A stretch of 64,000 nucleotides of DNA from an uncultured Clostridium sp. (GTDB lineage Bacteria > Bacillota > Clostridia > TANB77 > CAG-508). The DNA lies in assembly GCA_947368535.1 (NCBI GenBank), contig CANBHY010000003.1, positions 62,001 to 126,000 of the forward strand, given 5' to 3'. Below the pieces are notes generated by a model. That model ran no database searches. It was not told where the DNA came from and saw only the letters and a program-made list of their open reading frames with translations. The position numbers were made by a program, and so were the translations under genes. Within the stretch, counting starts at the first letter, position 1. Every line of letters begins with the position of its first letter. Of this stretch, positions 28,403 to 38,487 are shown piece by piece.

Positions 28403-30739
28403 TTATTTTAATTCAACTATTGTTACACCCATTTCACCTTCGCCAAAAGTTCCGTATCTAAAAGATTTTACATGTGGATGAGATTTTAAATAATTTTGAA
28501 TACCTTTCCCTAATGCTCCTGTACCTTTGCCATGAACGATTCTAACGTTTTCAAGTTTACTAATAACAGCGTTGTCTAAAAATTTGTCTACTAAAAAAGT
28601 AGATTCTTCAATATTTAATCCAATTATATTTAATTCGGTTTCAACTTTTTTAGGCGAGAAGTTAGAATGTTTTTTTATGATTATATTATCAGAAATCGTA
28701 TCGATACTTTTTACTTTGGAAAGCTCTGAAATATGTAAGTTAGTTTTTATATTATCAATTTGAATATTTACTTTTTTTGATTGATTTGGGTAACTTAATA
28801 TAGTTCCATTTTTGTCAAAGGAAGGTATATATACTATAGTATTTGGTTTTATTTCAGATTCTTCTATAGGATTATCATTTGAAATTTCCTTTTCAAGATC
28901 AGTAGTTTCAGAAAGTTTATTTCCTAATTTATTTCGTAAATTATTTAATTTTTTATTGTCGTTTTTAGAGTGTTCCATTTCCTTAATAATTTCATTTGCG
29001 TCTTGCTTAGCTTGTAATAATATTTCTTTAGCATCTTGTTTTGCTTTTTTTATATATTCTTTTTTGTGTTCGGAAATATCTTTTTGCTCATTTTCTAATT
29101 TTTCTTTTAAAATAGATATTTTTTCAGAATCTTGCAAAATTTTTTCTTTTTCAGTTTCTATTAATGCCTTAGAGTCATAAATTTCTTTTAATAAATCTTC
29201 AATTGTGGCAGTATCTTCATTAATAAGCTTTTTTGCGTTTTCTAAAATAGAAGAATTTAGACCTAGTTTTTGACTAATGGCAAAGGCATTACTTTTTCCA
29301 GGAACGCCCAATAGTAATCTATATGTAGGAGATAGTGTATCTAAGTTAAATTCACAACTAGCATTTTCAACACCTTCAGTTAATAATGCGTATTCTTTTA
29401 AATTTTGATAGTGAGTAGTGGCAATTGTTAAAATATTTTTTTCTTTTAAATATTCTAAAATACTTTGTGCTAGACTTGCTCCTTCAATAGGATCTGTTCC
29501 AGAACCTAATTCATCGACTAATACTAAACTATTTGAAGTACTCTTATTAACAATGTTTACAATATTACTCATATGAGAAGAGAAGGTACTTAGTGATTCT
29601 AAAATACTTTGTTCATCTCCAATGTCTGCAAATATATTATCAAAAATGAAAATAGAACTTTCACTTGAGGCGGGAATATGCATACCACTACTTGCCATTA
29701 ATACAAGTAGACCAACGGTTTTTAAAGTTACAGTTTTTCCACCTGTATTAGGACCAGTTATGAGTAGTGAAGAAAAAGTTTTACCTATTTCTAATGTAAT
29801 AGGTACAGCCGTTTCTGGATTTAAAAGGGGATGTATAGCATTTTTTAAATATACAGTTTTATTATTATTTATTTGTGGACAGTTGCTGTTTGTTGCTTTT
29901 GAATATTTAGCTTTAGCAAAAATGAAATCAAGTATAGCAATTAAATTGTAATTGTTTTCTAGTTCATTAGTTATTTCAAAAAATAGTGAAGATAGTTTTT
30001 GTAATATTTTTTCTATTTCTATATTTTCTTTTATTTGTAAATCAGAAAGTTTATTATTTAAGTCAAATACAGTTAGTGGTTCGATAAACACTGTTGAGCC
30101 ACTAGTAGAAGTATCATGAATAAATCCTTTTACATTTGCTTGATATTCTGATTTAACAGGAACAACAAATCTGTTTTGCCTAATAGTTATTATAGGGTCT
30201 TGCAAGTATTTGCTAGTAAGTAATGATTGTAATCTAGCTTTAATTTCTTTTTGAGTGCTTTTAATAGAAGTTCTAATATTATAAAGTTCACTTGAAGCAT
30301 AATCATTTAATGTTTGTTCATCTAAAATGCTAGAAGAAATTTTTTCTTCTATACCTATATTTAAATATAAATGATCAAAGTATGTAGTTAAACTATCTGA
30401 TTGATTTAATTCTTTTTCAAAATAATAATCTTTTAATTTTCTACTAACAGTTAGTACTTTTGTAATTTCTAACAAAGATTTTATAGAAAGAAATTTTTGA
30501 TTTTTTAAATTTAAAATATGTGTTTCAATATTATTAAGTTCATCAATTGGAGGAATTCCTTTTCTATATAATAAACTTACTGCTTCAGTAGTTTCTGAAA
30601 GAGCTTTTTGTATTTTATTTGAATCGGTCATAGGGCATAGTTGCTTGCATTTTAATTTTCCAAAGCTGGTTACTGAATATCCAGATAAGATAGCTGTTAT
30701 TTTATTAAATTCTAATTTTTCTAAATAAATATTTTGCAA
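28403..30739 (-). CDS. mutS2: MutS2 endonuclease/ATPase
   Basis: 778 aa, TTG start with GGAG seven bases upstream. The core/lever region leads to the MutS ATPase: Walker A GPNTGGKTVTLKT, then DIGDEQSILESLSTFSSH, Walker B LVLVDELGSGTDPIEGASL, and ATTHYQNLKEYA. A long coiled coil (about 510-630) follows, then a KOW-like segment and the C-terminal Smr nuclease domain (IVHGKGTGALGKGIQNYL). MutS2 limits recombination and, in Bacillus, also rescues collided ribosomes. It is a single gene on the minus strand. Confidence 0.95.
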   Translation of the reverse strand: MQNIYLEKLEFNKITAILSGYSVTSFGKLKCKQLCPMTDSNKIQKALSETTEAVSLLYRKGIPPIDELNNIETHILNLKNQKFLSIKSLLEITKVLTVSRKLKDYYFEKELNQSDSLTTYFDHLYLNIGIEEKISSSILDEQTLNDYASSELYNIRTSIKSTQKEIKARLQSLLTSKYLQDPIITIRQNRFVVPVKSEYQANVKGFIHDTSTSGSTVFIEPLTVFDLNNKLSDLQIKENIEIEKILQKLSSLFFEITNELENNYNLIAILDFIFAKAKYSKATNSNCPQINNNKTVYLKNAIHPLLNPETAVPITLEIGKTFSSLLITGPNTGGKTVTLKTVGLLVLMASSGMHIPASSESSIFIFDNIFADIGDEQSILESLSTFSSHMSNIVNIVNKSTSNSLVLVDELGSGTDPIEGASLAQSILEYLKEKNILTIATTHYQNLKEYALLTEGVENASCEFNLDTLSPTYRLLLGVPGKSNAFAISQKLGLNSSILENAKKLINEDTATIEDLLKEIYDSKALIETEKEKILQDSEKISILKEKLENEQKDISEHKKEYIKKAKQDAKEILLQAKQDANEIIKEMEHSKNDNKKLNNLRNKLGNKLSETTDLEKEISNDNPIEESEIKPNTIVYIPSFDKNGTILSYPNQSKKVNIQIDNIKTNLHISELSKVKSIDTISDNIIIKKHSNFSPKKVETELNIIGLNIEESTFLVDKFLDNAVISKLENVRIVHGKGTGALGKGIQNYLKSHPHVKSFRYGTFGEGEMGVTIVELK

Positions 30740-30929
30740 TTTTAATCTCCTTAAAGTTTATAAATTGGATTTAATTATCTCATAAAAAGCTTGAAAACAC
30801 AATGAAAATATAAAAAATGGATAATTATGAGAATATTTTAAAGAAAAAAACATAAAATAATTTCATAGGGTGAAATAACTGATTAGACTGACATAGAGAA
30901 AATGGTAAAAATAATACTAATAAATTATA

Positions 30930-30958
30930 TTGAAATTTCAAAACATGTGTAATATAAT
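30930..30958 (+). promoter_or_regulatory. mreB promoter
   Basis: TTGAAA (30930-30935), a 17-nt spacer and TATAAT (30953-30958), about 40 bases before the gene. Confidence 0.65.
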
Positions 30959-31004
30959 CGTAATGAATTTGTAAACAACATGTAAATAGGAAAGGAAGAT
31001 TCTG

Positions 31005-31994
31005 ATGTTTGGACAAGATATAGGTATAGATTTAGGTACAGCTACAGTAATTGCATATATTAAAGGAAAAGGAATTGTACTTAGAGAACCGTCAGTTGTT
31101 GCTGTTAATAATACAACAAAAGAGGTTTTGGCAGTTGGACATGAAGCAAGAAGAATGCTTGGTAGAACACCAGGAAATATTGTAGCAACGAGACCACTTA
31201 AAGATGGAGTTATTTCAGATTATACAGTTACAGAAAAGATGCTTAAATATTTTATTAGTAAAATTGGTGGAAAATTTTTATTTTCACCTAGAATAATGAT
31301 TTGTATTCCATCACAAGTGACTGAAGTAGAGAAAAAAGCTGTAATAGATGCTGCTTCTAATGCAGGTGCTAGAAAAGTATATTTAATAGAAGAACCAATT
31401 GCTGCGGCAATTGGAGCAGGAATAGATATATCAAAACCTTGTGGAAATATGATAGTTGATATTGGTGGAGGTACAACTGATATTGCTGTTATTTCTCTAG
31501 GGGGATCAGTTGTTAGTTCTTCAATAAAAGTTGCAGGTGATAAATTTGATGAAGCAATTGTTAGATTTATAAAAAGAAAATATAATGTAATGATTGGTGA
31601 AAGAACTGCTGAAGATTTGAAGGTTAATGTAGGATGTGTTTATCCTAAAATGCAAGATGTTGAGATGGATATTAGAGGAAGAGATTTAATTACAGGACTT
31701 CCAAAAACACTTACAATATATTCAAGTGAAATGATGGAGGCTTTAGAAGAACCTGTAAATATGATAGTTGATGCTGTACACGGAGTTTTAGAAAAGACAC
31801 CACCAGAGCTTGCTGCTGATATTAGTGATAGAGGAATTTATATGACTGGTGGAGGTTGTTTGATAGATGGATTAGACAAGCTTTTACAAGAAAGAACAGG
31901 TATAAATGTTATGATTGCTGAGGATGCTGTTTCTTGTGTAGCTTTAGGAACGGGAAAAGCTTTAGATAATTTAGATACTATTGATAGAAAATAA
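31005..31994 (+). CDS. mreB: Rod-shape actin MreB/Mbl
   Basis: 329 aa, bacterial actin that guides lateral wall synthesis. Phosphate-1 loop DIGIDLGTATVIAY, IEEPIAAAIGAGIDI, phosphate-2 loop DIGGGTTDIAVIS and adenosine loop TGGGCLIDGLDKLL are all present. It is not followed by mreC/mreD, which suggests the stand-alone Mbl/MreBH type. GGAAAGGAAG precedes the ATG. It has its own promoter and terminator. Confidence 0.94.
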   Translation: MFGQDIGIDLGTATVIAYIKGKGIVLREPSVVAVNNTTKEVLAVGHEARRMLGRTPGNIVATRPLKDGVISDYTVTEKMLKYFISKIGGKFLFSPRIMICIPSQVTEVEKKAVIDAASNAGARKVYLIEEPIAAAIGAGIDISKPCGNMIVDIGGGTTDIAVISLGGSVVSSSIKVAGDKFDEAIVRFIKRKYNVMIGERTAEDLKVNVGCVYPKMQDVEMDIRGRDLITGLPKTLTIYSSEMMEALEEPVNMIVDAVHGVLEKTPPELAADISDRGIYMTGGGCLIDGLDKLLQERTGINVMIAEDAVSCVALGTGKALDNLDTIDRK

Positions 31995-31998
31995 AAAA

Positions 31999-32031
31999 TA
32001 GAAATCTACTTTTGAGGTGGATTTCTTTTTT
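31999..32031 (+). terminator. Intrinsic terminator of mreB
   Basis: AGAAATC (32000-32006) pairs with GATTTCT (32020-32026), followed by a T run. Confidence 0.75.
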
Positions 32032-32093
32032 GCTTGAGAACAAGCTATTTCTATGTTATAATAAAAAAAGTTTTATAATAAGGAAGAAATGAA

Positions 32094-33370
32094 ATGAAAA
32101 AAGTTGCTTTTTATACATTACGGCTGTAAAGTAAATCAATATGAGACTAATGGTATGATACAAAAACTAATGGGAAAATATAAAATAGTTGAACCAGAAG
32201 AAAAAGCTGATATATATATTATTAATACTTGTAGTGTTACTAATATGTCTGATAGAAAATCTAGGCAAATGCTAAGACGTGCAAAGGAAATAAACAAAGA
32301 TGCTTTAGTTATTGCTGTTCGGATGTTATGCAGAAGTTGCAAAAGAAGAGATTGAGAAAATAGATGAAGTAGATTTAGTTTTAGGTAATCACCAGAAAGC
32401 TAATATTGATAGATATATTGAAAGCTATTTTGAAGGGAAAGAATTAAAAGATGAGGCTATTGATAATTATTTTTATGATTTTGGTTCTATAACATATACT
32501 GAAAAAACAAGGGCAGTTATTAAAGTTCAAGATGGTTGTAATAATTTTTGTAGTTATTGTATTATTCCATATGCTCGTGGAAGAATTTGCAGTAGAAAGC
32601 CAGAAAGTGTTCTTGAAGAGATTGATAAAATAGCTAATAAAGGTATTAAAGAAGTTGTTATAACAGGAATACAAGTTTCGAGCTATGGAAAAGATTTTGA
32701 TAATAATTATAGATTAATAGATTTATTAGAAGAGATTAATAAAATTAGGGGGATAGAGAGAATTAGGTTAGGTTCATTGGAACCAGTTATAATAACTGAT
32801 GAGTTTTGTGCAAGAATTTATAAAATAGAAAAATTATGTCATCATTTTCATTTATCACTTCAAAGTGGTTGTGATAAAACTTTAAAAGAAATGAATAGAA
32901 AATATACTATTTCTGATTTTGAAAAAGTTGTTCAAAGATTAAGAAATTTATATGAAGATGTAATATTAACAACAGATATTATTGTTGGTTTTCCTAATGA
33001 AACAGATGAAGATTTTGAAATTACATATAATTTTTTGGAAAAGATAAAATTTTACAAAATGCATGTTTTTAAATATTCTCAACGAAAAGGAACAGTTGCA
33101 GCTAAAATGAGGAACCAAATTTCAAGTGATGAAAAAGAGAAACGTAGTAAAAAATTATTAGAACTTTCAGTTTTGAACGAGCAAGATTATTTGAAAAAAT
33201 ATTTGAATAAAGAAGTAAAAGTTTTATTTGAAGAAAGCAATGGAGAATTTTTGAAAGGACATACTGGAAATTATATTTTAGTTAAGGCCAAAGTTGATAA
33301 TACAAAATTAAATGAGATTGTTTCAGTAAAGGTTACAAGTGTAGAAACAGAAAATCTTGTAGCAGAATAA
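32094..33370 (+). CDS. mtaB: tRNA t6A37 methylthiotransferase MtaB, read through two +1 frameshifts
   Basis: Radical-SAM enzyme that adds a methylthio group to t6A37 of tRNA. The complete protein is obtained only if C32121 and C32320 are both skipped. It then starts MKKVAFYTLGCKVNQYE, with the first Fe-S cysteine right after the first shift, runs through NTCSVTN, resumes at VIAVGCYAEVAKEE after the second shift, and has the radical-SAM CxxxCxxC (CNNFCSYCIIPYARG) and a TRAM end. Without skipping, translation ends after 11 codons (CGG-CTG-TAA). All three N-terminal cluster cysteines and the downstream domain are intact, arguing against ordinary decay. AAGGAAG precedes the ATG. Confidence 0.88.
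32121..32124 (+). other. Candidate +1 frameshift site 1 (C-GGC) in mtaB
   Basis: TTA-CGG-CTG-TAA in the zero frame; dropping C32121 gives TTA-GGC-TGT-AAA (L-G-C-K), the invariant TLGCKVN motif. Confidence 0.75.
32320..32323 (+). other. Candidate +1 frameshift site 2 (C-GGA) in mtaB
   Basis: GTT-CGG-ATG in the incoming frame; dropping C32320 gives GTT-GGA-TGT-TAT (V-G-C-Y), the conserved GCYA motif with a cluster cysteine. Confidence 0.75.
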
Positions 33371-33495
33371 GTAAATTTACGAAACAGTAATGCAATAAAA
33401 ATGTAACACAAACGATAAATGTTTTGTATTGAATATTTATGTGCTTTATAGTATAAAATTGGATAAGATAGATTAGATTTACTAAGGAGGAAAAA

Positions 33496-33978
33496 ATGGG
33501 TAATATAAATTTTGGTAATGGAAATGAAGAAGCAGGAAGTGTATTCACAGGAGAATTCGGAGGACAACAAAATAATATGGGAGGACAACAAGGACCTAAA
33601 GAAGATGCTGGTTCAATAGCTGGAGTTATGCAACCACCAGTTGGAATGGGTGGATATGTTGGAGGTTTTGTTGGTGGACAACAAGAACAAAGTCAACAAG
33701 CTTCTGGATATGTTGGAGGTTTTGTTGGAGCTGGACAAGTTTCTGGATATACAGCTAATGAAATGCAAGAAGCAAGAGCTGGATTACCTGTAAAACCAAG
33801 TTTATGGACAAGATTTAAAGCTTTCTTATTCCAAGAAGTAGATTTAACTCAAGAAATAGCTATAGAATTATCTGCAAAAGAAGAAAAAGTTTTATCAGAA
33901 GTACATGACTTTTTATTTCAAGAATTATCATTTAAAGGCTTTATGAACATATTAAAAATAGGAAATGATAAAAAATAG
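33496..33978 (+). CDS. Gly/Gln-rich protein with KPSLW C-terminal motif
   Basis: 160 aa. The first 90 residues are low complexity with repeats of GYVGGFVG and GGQQ. The C-terminal 70 residues are ordered and start with VKPSLWTRFKAFLFQE. No signal peptide. A related VKPSLWQRVK motif ends the protein at 45319, which also has a Gln-rich linker, so the two may share a docking or membrane-binding element. AAGGAGG lies seven bases before the ATG. Function unknown. Confidence 0.7.
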   Translation: MGNINFGNGNEEAGSVFTGEFGGQQNNMGGQQGPKEDAGSIAGVMQPPVGMGGYVGGFVGGQQEQSQQASGYVGGFVGAGQVSGYTANEMQEARAGLPVKPSLWTRFKAFLFQEVDLTQEIAIELSAKEEKVLSEVHDFLFQELSFKGFMNILKIGNDKK

Positions 33979-33998
33979 ATTATTTAATTTGATATAAT

Positions 33999-34026
33999 AG
34001 GCATTACGTTTTCGTAATGCCTTATT
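33999..34026 (+). terminator. Intrinsic terminator
   Basis: AGGCATTACG (33999-34008), TTTT loop, CGTAATGCCT (34013-34022), then TATT. The T tail is weak, so some read-through into the next gene is likely. Confidence 0.6.
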
Positions 34027-34056
34027 ATGTATTATGAATTAAAAGTAGGTGATAAT

Positions 34057-34518
34057 TTGTTACCAGTAAAAAAAACATTATATAGAAAAGCTTATAAAGA
34101 ATTATATGAAGTTATTAAACAATTGTCTAAAAGTGAAATTGAAAAATTACCAAATGATTTTATTATGAAAATTCATGAAAATATGGATACTAATTATGAA
34201 TTTATTTATGATGAATCAGTTGGAATTTTAGAACAAAATTTTATGGTAGAAACAAAAGCTTTAATAATAGAAATGTATAGAAGATTTTTGGTAGAAGATT
34301 CTCAAAATGAGTATTGGAAAGAATATGACAAAAAATGTTTTTATGCTATAGAAGAGGAAAAAAGAGCAAAGTATGATCCAAATAAGTTGTTTGAAAAACC
34401 TCATAATAAAGAGATACAAGATATTCAAGAGAAAAAGATAGAAACATCACTTGTAAAGGTAGAAGAAAATTTTTTTAAAAGAATTTTGAATAAATTGGCT
34501 AAAATATTAAAAAAATAA
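34057..34518 (+). CDS. Unknown helical protein
   Basis: 153 aa from a TTG at 34057 with AGGTGA five bases upstream; an in-frame ATG at 34027 sits next to the preceding hairpin without a ribosome site. The protein is largely helical and charged (KKTLYRKAYKELYEVIKQL) and ends in a basic amphipathic helix (FFKRILNKLAKILKK). No known domain was recognised; likely cytoplasmic, perhaps membrane-associated by its tail. Confidence 0.6.
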   Translation: MLPVKKTLYRKAYKELYEVIKQLSKSEIEKLPNDFIMKIHENMDTNYEFIYDESVGILEQNFMVETKALIIEMYRRFLVEDSQNEYWKEYDKKCFYAIEEEKRAKYDPNKLFEKPHNKEIQDIQEKKIETSLVKVEENFFKRILNKLAKILKK

Positions 34519-34552
34519 AATCATGTATTTTTAACGATACATGATTTTATTA
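34517..34552 (+). terminator. Intrinsic terminator
   Basis: AAAATCATGTAT (34517-34528) pairs with ATACATGATTTT (34537-34548), followed by ATTAT. Confidence 0.75.
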
Positions 34553-34578
34553 TATTAATGGAAAAATGTAATAAACTA

Positions 34579-34607
34579 TTGCATTTCTTAATGTTTTGAT
34601 ATAGAAT
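34579..34607 (+). promoter_or_regulatory. Glycolytic operon promoter
   Basis: TTGCAT (34579-34584), a 17-nt spacer and TAGAAT (34602-34607) before gapA. No clear CggR/CRE-like operator was recognised. Confidence 0.6.
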
Positions 34608-34664
34608 AAGCATGGTTAAAAATAACTAAATATAATTGATTATAAATCAAAGGAGGATTTTTAT

Positions 34665-35681
34665 ATGTCAGTAAAAGTAGCCATTAATGGATTTGGACGT
34701 ATTGGACGTCTTGCATTTAGACAAATGTTTGGAGCAGAAGGGTATGAAATTGTTGCAATCAATGATTTAACAAGCCCAGATATGTTAGCTCATCTATTAA
34801 AATATGATTCAGCACAAAAGAGATATGAAAAAGCTGATACAGTTGTAGCAGGAGAAGATTCTATAACTGTTGATGGAAAAACAATAAAAATATATGCAGA
34901 AAAAGATGCTGCTAATTTACCTTGGGGACAACTTGATGTAGATGTTGTATTAGAATGTACAGGTTTCTATACAACAAAAGAAAAAGCTTCAGCACATCTT
35001 ACAGCAGGAGCTAAAAAAGTTGTTATATCTGCACCAGCAGGAAAAGATTTACCAACAGTAGTTTTTGGAGTAAATGAAGGAGTTTTGACACCTGAAGATA
35101 AAATTATTTCAGCAGCTTCTTGTACAACAAACTGTTTAGCACCAATGGCTAAAGCATTAAATGATTATGCACCAATTCAATCAGGAATTATGACAACAGT
35201 ACATGCTTATACTGGAGATCAAATGGTTCTTGATGGACCTCATAGAAAAGGAGATTTAAGAAGAGCTAGAGCAGCAGCTGTAAATATTGTTCCAAACTCA
35301 ACTGGAGCAGCTAAAGCTATAGGATTAGTTATACCAGAATTAAATGGTAAATTAATAGGTTCTGCACAAAGAGTTCCAGTTCCTACAGGATCTACAACAA
35401 TATTAATTGCAACTGTAAAAGGAAAAGACATAACTGAAGAAAAAATAAATGCAGCTATGAAAGCGGCTTCTAATGCTTCTTATGGATATACAGAAGAACC
35501 ACTAGTTTCTTCTGACGTAATAGGAATTACTTATGGATCATTATTTGATGCAACTCAAACAATGGTAGCAGAAGTAGAAGAAGGATTATACCAAGTTCAA
35601 GTTGTTAGCTGGTATGACAATGAAAATTCTTACACTAGTCAAATGGTAAGAACAATTAAATATTTTGCTGAGTTAAACTAG
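34665..35681 (+). CDS. gapA: Glyceraldehyde-3-phosphate dehydrogenase
   Basis: 338 aa. NAD-binding start [16 protein letters not shown]; catalytic Cys in [12 protein letters not shown]; active-site His in [25 protein letters not shown] at the C terminus. The coenzyme loop [17 protein letters not shown] has the usual NAD-type features. AAAGGAGG precedes the ATG. It is the first gene of gapA-pgk-x-tpiA-gpmI, the lower glycolytic block. Confidence 0.97.
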   Translation: MSVKVAINGFGRIGRLAFRQMFGAEGYEIVAINDLTSPDMLAHLLKYDSAQKRYEKADTVVAGEDSITVDGKTIKIYAEKDAANLPWGQLDVDVVLECTGFYTTKEKASAHLTAGAKKVVISAPAGKDLPTVVFGVNEGVLTPEDKIISAASCTTNCLAPMAKALNDYAPIQSGIMTTVHAYTGDQMVLDGPHRKGDLRRARAAAVNIVPNSTGAAKAIGLVIPELNGKLIGSAQRVPVPTGSTTILIATVKGKDITEEKINAAMKAASNASYGYTEEPLVSSDVIGITYGSLFDATQTMVAEVEEGLYQVQVVSWYDNENSYTSQMVRTIKYFAELN

Positions 35682-35709
35682 TAAAAATACAACTAATAAT
35701 ACAATGATA

Positions 35710-35731
35710 GGGGTTACTATTAAGTGACCCC
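35710..35731 (+). other. Intergenic hairpin between gapA and pgk
   Basis: GGGGTTAC (35710-35717) pairs with GTGACCCC (35724-35731), one G-T pair. There is no T run, so it is more likely an mRNA-processing or stability element than a terminator, as found after gapA in other Firmicutes. Confidence 0.55.
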
Positions 35732-35763
35732 TATATATAAATTAGAAAGGATTGTGAAAGAAA

Positions 35764-36948
35764 ATGAACAAAAAAACAGTTCGCGATATTGATGTGAAAA
35801 ATAAAAAAGTATTAGTAAGATGTGACTTTAATGTTCCATATGATGAAAATAGAGTTATTACTGACAATAGAAGAATTGTAGCAGCTTTACCTACAATTAA
35901 ATATTTATTAGAAAATAATGCTAGCGTAATTTTATGTTCTCACTTAGGAAGACCAAAAGGAGAAGTTAAACCAGAATTTTCTCTTAACATTGTTGCTGAT
36001 GAATTAACTAGATTATTAGGTCAAGAAGTTAAATTAGCAGGTGATGTTGTTGGAGAATCTGCTCAAAAATTAGCTGCAGAAATGAAAAATGGAGAAGTAA
36101 TATTACTTGAAAATGTTAGATATGAGCCAGGAGAAGAAAAAAATGATCCTGAATTATCTAAAAAATTTGCAAGTTTAGCTGAACTATATGTAAATGATGC
36201 TTTTGGAACAGCTCACAGAGCACACAGTTCAACAACAGGTGTTGCAGATTTCTTACCAGCAGTATCAGGATTTTTAATTGAGAAAGAATTAAAATTTTTA
36301 GGTGAGAGCTTAGAAAATCCAGAAAGACCATTTATGGCTATATTAGGTGGTAGAAAAGTTTCTGATAAAATAGGTGTTATAGAATCTTTACTTGAAAAAG
36401 TTGATGTTTTAATGATTGGTGGAGCTATGGCATATACATTCTTTAAATCAATGGGATATACTGTAGGTAATTCAATTTGTGAAGATGATAAAGTAGATTT
36501 AGCTAGAAGTTTAATGGAAAAAGCTAAAGAAAAAGGTGTTAAGTTTATGTTACCAGTTGATACAAAAGTTGGTAAAGAATTTAAACCTGATACAGAAAGT
36601 AAAGTAGTAAAATATACAGAAATTCCTGATGGTTGGGAAGGTTTTGACATTGGAACAGAAACAATTGCATTATATTCAGAAGAATTGAAAAAAGCTAAAA
36701 CTGTTATTTGGAATGGACCAGTTGGATTATTTGAATTTGATCAATTTGCAGTTGGAACAAACTCAATAGCTAGAGCTTTAGCTGATGTTGATGCTGTTAA
36801 AATAATTGGTGGTGGAGATTCTGCTGCTGCTGTTGAAAAAGCAGGATTAGCTGAGAAGTTTACACATATTTCTACTGGTGGAGGAGCTTCTTTAGAATTT
36901 TTAGAGGGGAAAAAATTACCAGGAATAGAAGCACTACAAGATAAATAA
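35764..36948 (+). CDS. pgk: Phosphoglycerate kinase
   Basis: 394 aa, full length. [31 protein letters not shown], the [13 protein letters not shown] segment, [13 protein letters not shown], and nucleotide loop [16 protein letters not shown] followed by [20 protein letters not shown] are all intact. Makes ATP from 1,3-bisphosphoglycerate. AAAGGA is 12 bases from the ATG. Confidence 0.97.
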   Translation: MNKKTVRDIDVKNKKVLVRCDFNVPYDENRVITDNRRIVAALPTIKYLLENNASVILCSHLGRPKGEVKPEFSLNIVADELTRLLGQEVKLAGDVVGESAQKLAAEMKNGEVILLENVRYEPGEEKNDPELSKKFASLAELYVNDAFGTAHRAHSSTTGVADFLPAVSGFLIEKELKFLGESLENPERPFMAILGGRKVSDKIGVIESLLEKVDVLMIGGAMAYTFFKSMGYTVGNSICEDDKVDLARSLMEKAKEKGVKFMLPVDTKVGKEFKPDTESKVVKYTEIPDGWEGFDIGTETIALYSEELKKAKTVIWNGPVGLFEFDQFAVGTNSIARALADVDAVKIIGGGDSAAAVEKAGLAEKFTHISTGGGASLEFLEGKKLPGIEALQDK

Positions 36949-36971
36949 AAAGAGAGAGTTAGAGATTAGAT

Positions 36972-37661
36972 ATGAAAAAAGTAGTTATTACATTAATAGT
37001 TGCAATATTAATTGTAGGGATTATTGTTGGAACATTATTTTTTAGGGGAAGTAAAAAAAATAATGGAGGGTCTACTAATCAAGCAAACTCTGAAGGACAA
37101 TATTATGGAAATAGGGGAAATATATCTCAAACAGAAAGAATAAGATTTTTGTCAAAAAATGATGAGTATTTAGTTGGAATGATGGGATTACCTATTTCTA
37201 CAGAGATTACTGCTTTTTCAAATGATAATATGATTAGATTTGCTTTAAATGTAGCTGTTCAAAGATATTCTGATATGCTTCAAGAAAAAACTGCTGGTAG
37301 AAAAACTGGATATTTTATAGATACAGCAGTAGTTAATAAAATAACTGATGAATTTTTTGGTATTCAAGAAGTAGAGTTTGATAAGCAACAAAACGAATAT
37401 TATTCAAATTCATTAAAAGGTTTTTTATTTGATGAAGAAATAGAAAAAACACTTTATTATTATCCAGTATCAATGGAGACTAATCAAGAAAATGGTAATA
37501 ATGAGATTGTAGCAGATGCCATTTTTATAGCAGATAATGTTGAAAAAAATGCTATAGAAGCTGCTAAATATGAAGGCAAGTATAATCAAGATAATGTAGA
37601 CAATACAATTAAATTTATTTTTAATAATGAAGGTAAGCTTATATCATATCAATATCAATAG
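36972..37661 (+). CDS. Unknown membrane-anchored protein inside the glycolytic operon
   Basis: 229 aa. Signal anchor at residues 4-25, a polar Asn/Gly linker (about 28-48), then an ordered extracytoplasmic domain (SQTERIRFLSKNDEYLVGM through EGKLISYQYQ). I recognise no family. It lies between pgk and tpiA with gaps of 23 and 16 bases and no promoter or terminator, so it should be co-transcribed with glycolysis. Why an envelope protein sits here is not evident. Confidence 0.7.
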   Translation: MKKVVITLIVAILIVGIIVGTLFFRGSKKNNGGSTNQANSEGQYYGNRGNISQTERIRFLSKNDEYLVGMMGLPISTEITAFSNDNMIRFALNVAVQRYSDMLQEKTAGRKTGYFIDTAVVNKITDEFFGIQEVEFDKQQNEYYSNSLKGFLFDEEIEKTLYYYPVSMETNQENGNNEIVADAIFIADNVEKNAIEAAKYEGKYNQDNVDNTIKFIFNNEGKLISYQYQ

Positions 37662-37677
37662 ATAGGAGGAAAGTGAT

Positions 37678-38430
37678 ATGAGAAAAAAAGTAATTGCAGG
37701 AAATTGGAAGATGAATATGCTTCCAAATGAAACAATAGAATATATAGAAAATTTTTCAAAATTAGTAAAAGATACTAAAAATGAAGTTATATTATGTGTA
37801 CCATATACAGATTTGTTTTATGCATTAATGAGTGCACAGGATACAAATATAAAAATTGGTGCACAAAATATGCACTTTGAAGAAAAAGGTGCTTATACTG
37901 GAGAAGTTTCAGCTCAAATGTTAAAAGCAATAGGAGTTGAATATGTAATTATAGGACATTCTGAGAGAAGACAATATTTTAATGAAACTGATGAAACAGT
38001 TAATAAAAAGGTAAAAGCAGCTTTTGAAAATGAATTAAATCCGATAGTTTGCGTTGGTGAAACATTAGAACAAAGAGAGGCTGGAGAAACAGAAAAGATA
38101 ATTACTACTCAAACTAAATTAGCTTTAAAAGGATTAACAAATGATCAAGTAAAAAATGTTATTATAGCTTATGAACCTATTTGGGCTATAGGAACAGGAA
38201 AAACAGCTACTTCAGAAGATGCAAATAATTCTATAAAAGCTATAAGAAATGAAATAAAAAATATTTATGGTGAAGATGTTTCTGAAAATGTTATTATTCA
38301 ATATGGAGGAAGTGTAAAATCATCAAATGCTAAAGAACTATTTGAAACTTCTGATATTGATGGAGGACTTGTTGGGGGAGCTAGTCTTAAACCTGACGAA
38401 TTCTCTAAAATAGTTAACTTTGAACAATAA
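37678..38430 (+). CDS. tpiA: Triosephosphate isomerase
   Basis: 250 aa TIM barrel. Lys in AGNWKMNM, His in IGHSERRQYF, catalytic Glu in IIAYEPIWAIGTGKTA, and the phosphate-binding loop IQYGGSVKSSNAKELF are present. ATAGGAGG precedes the ATG. Confidence 0.97.
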   Translation: MRKKVIAGNWKMNMLPNETIEYIENFSKLVKDTKNEVILCVPYTDLFYALMSAQDTNIKIGAQNMHFEEKGAYTGEVSAQMLKAIGVEYVIIGHSERRQYFNETDETVNKKVKAAFENELNPIVCVGETLEQREAGETEKIITTQTKLALKGLTNDQVKNVIIAYEPIWAIGTGKTATSEDANNSIKAIRNEIKNIYGEDVSENVIIQYGGSVKSSNAKELFETSDIDGGLVGGASLKPDEFSKIVNFEQ

Positions 38431-38487
38431 ATAATTATTGTCCAAAGAGTGAAAAATAATATTTAAAAAGCAAAAGGGGATAATAAA

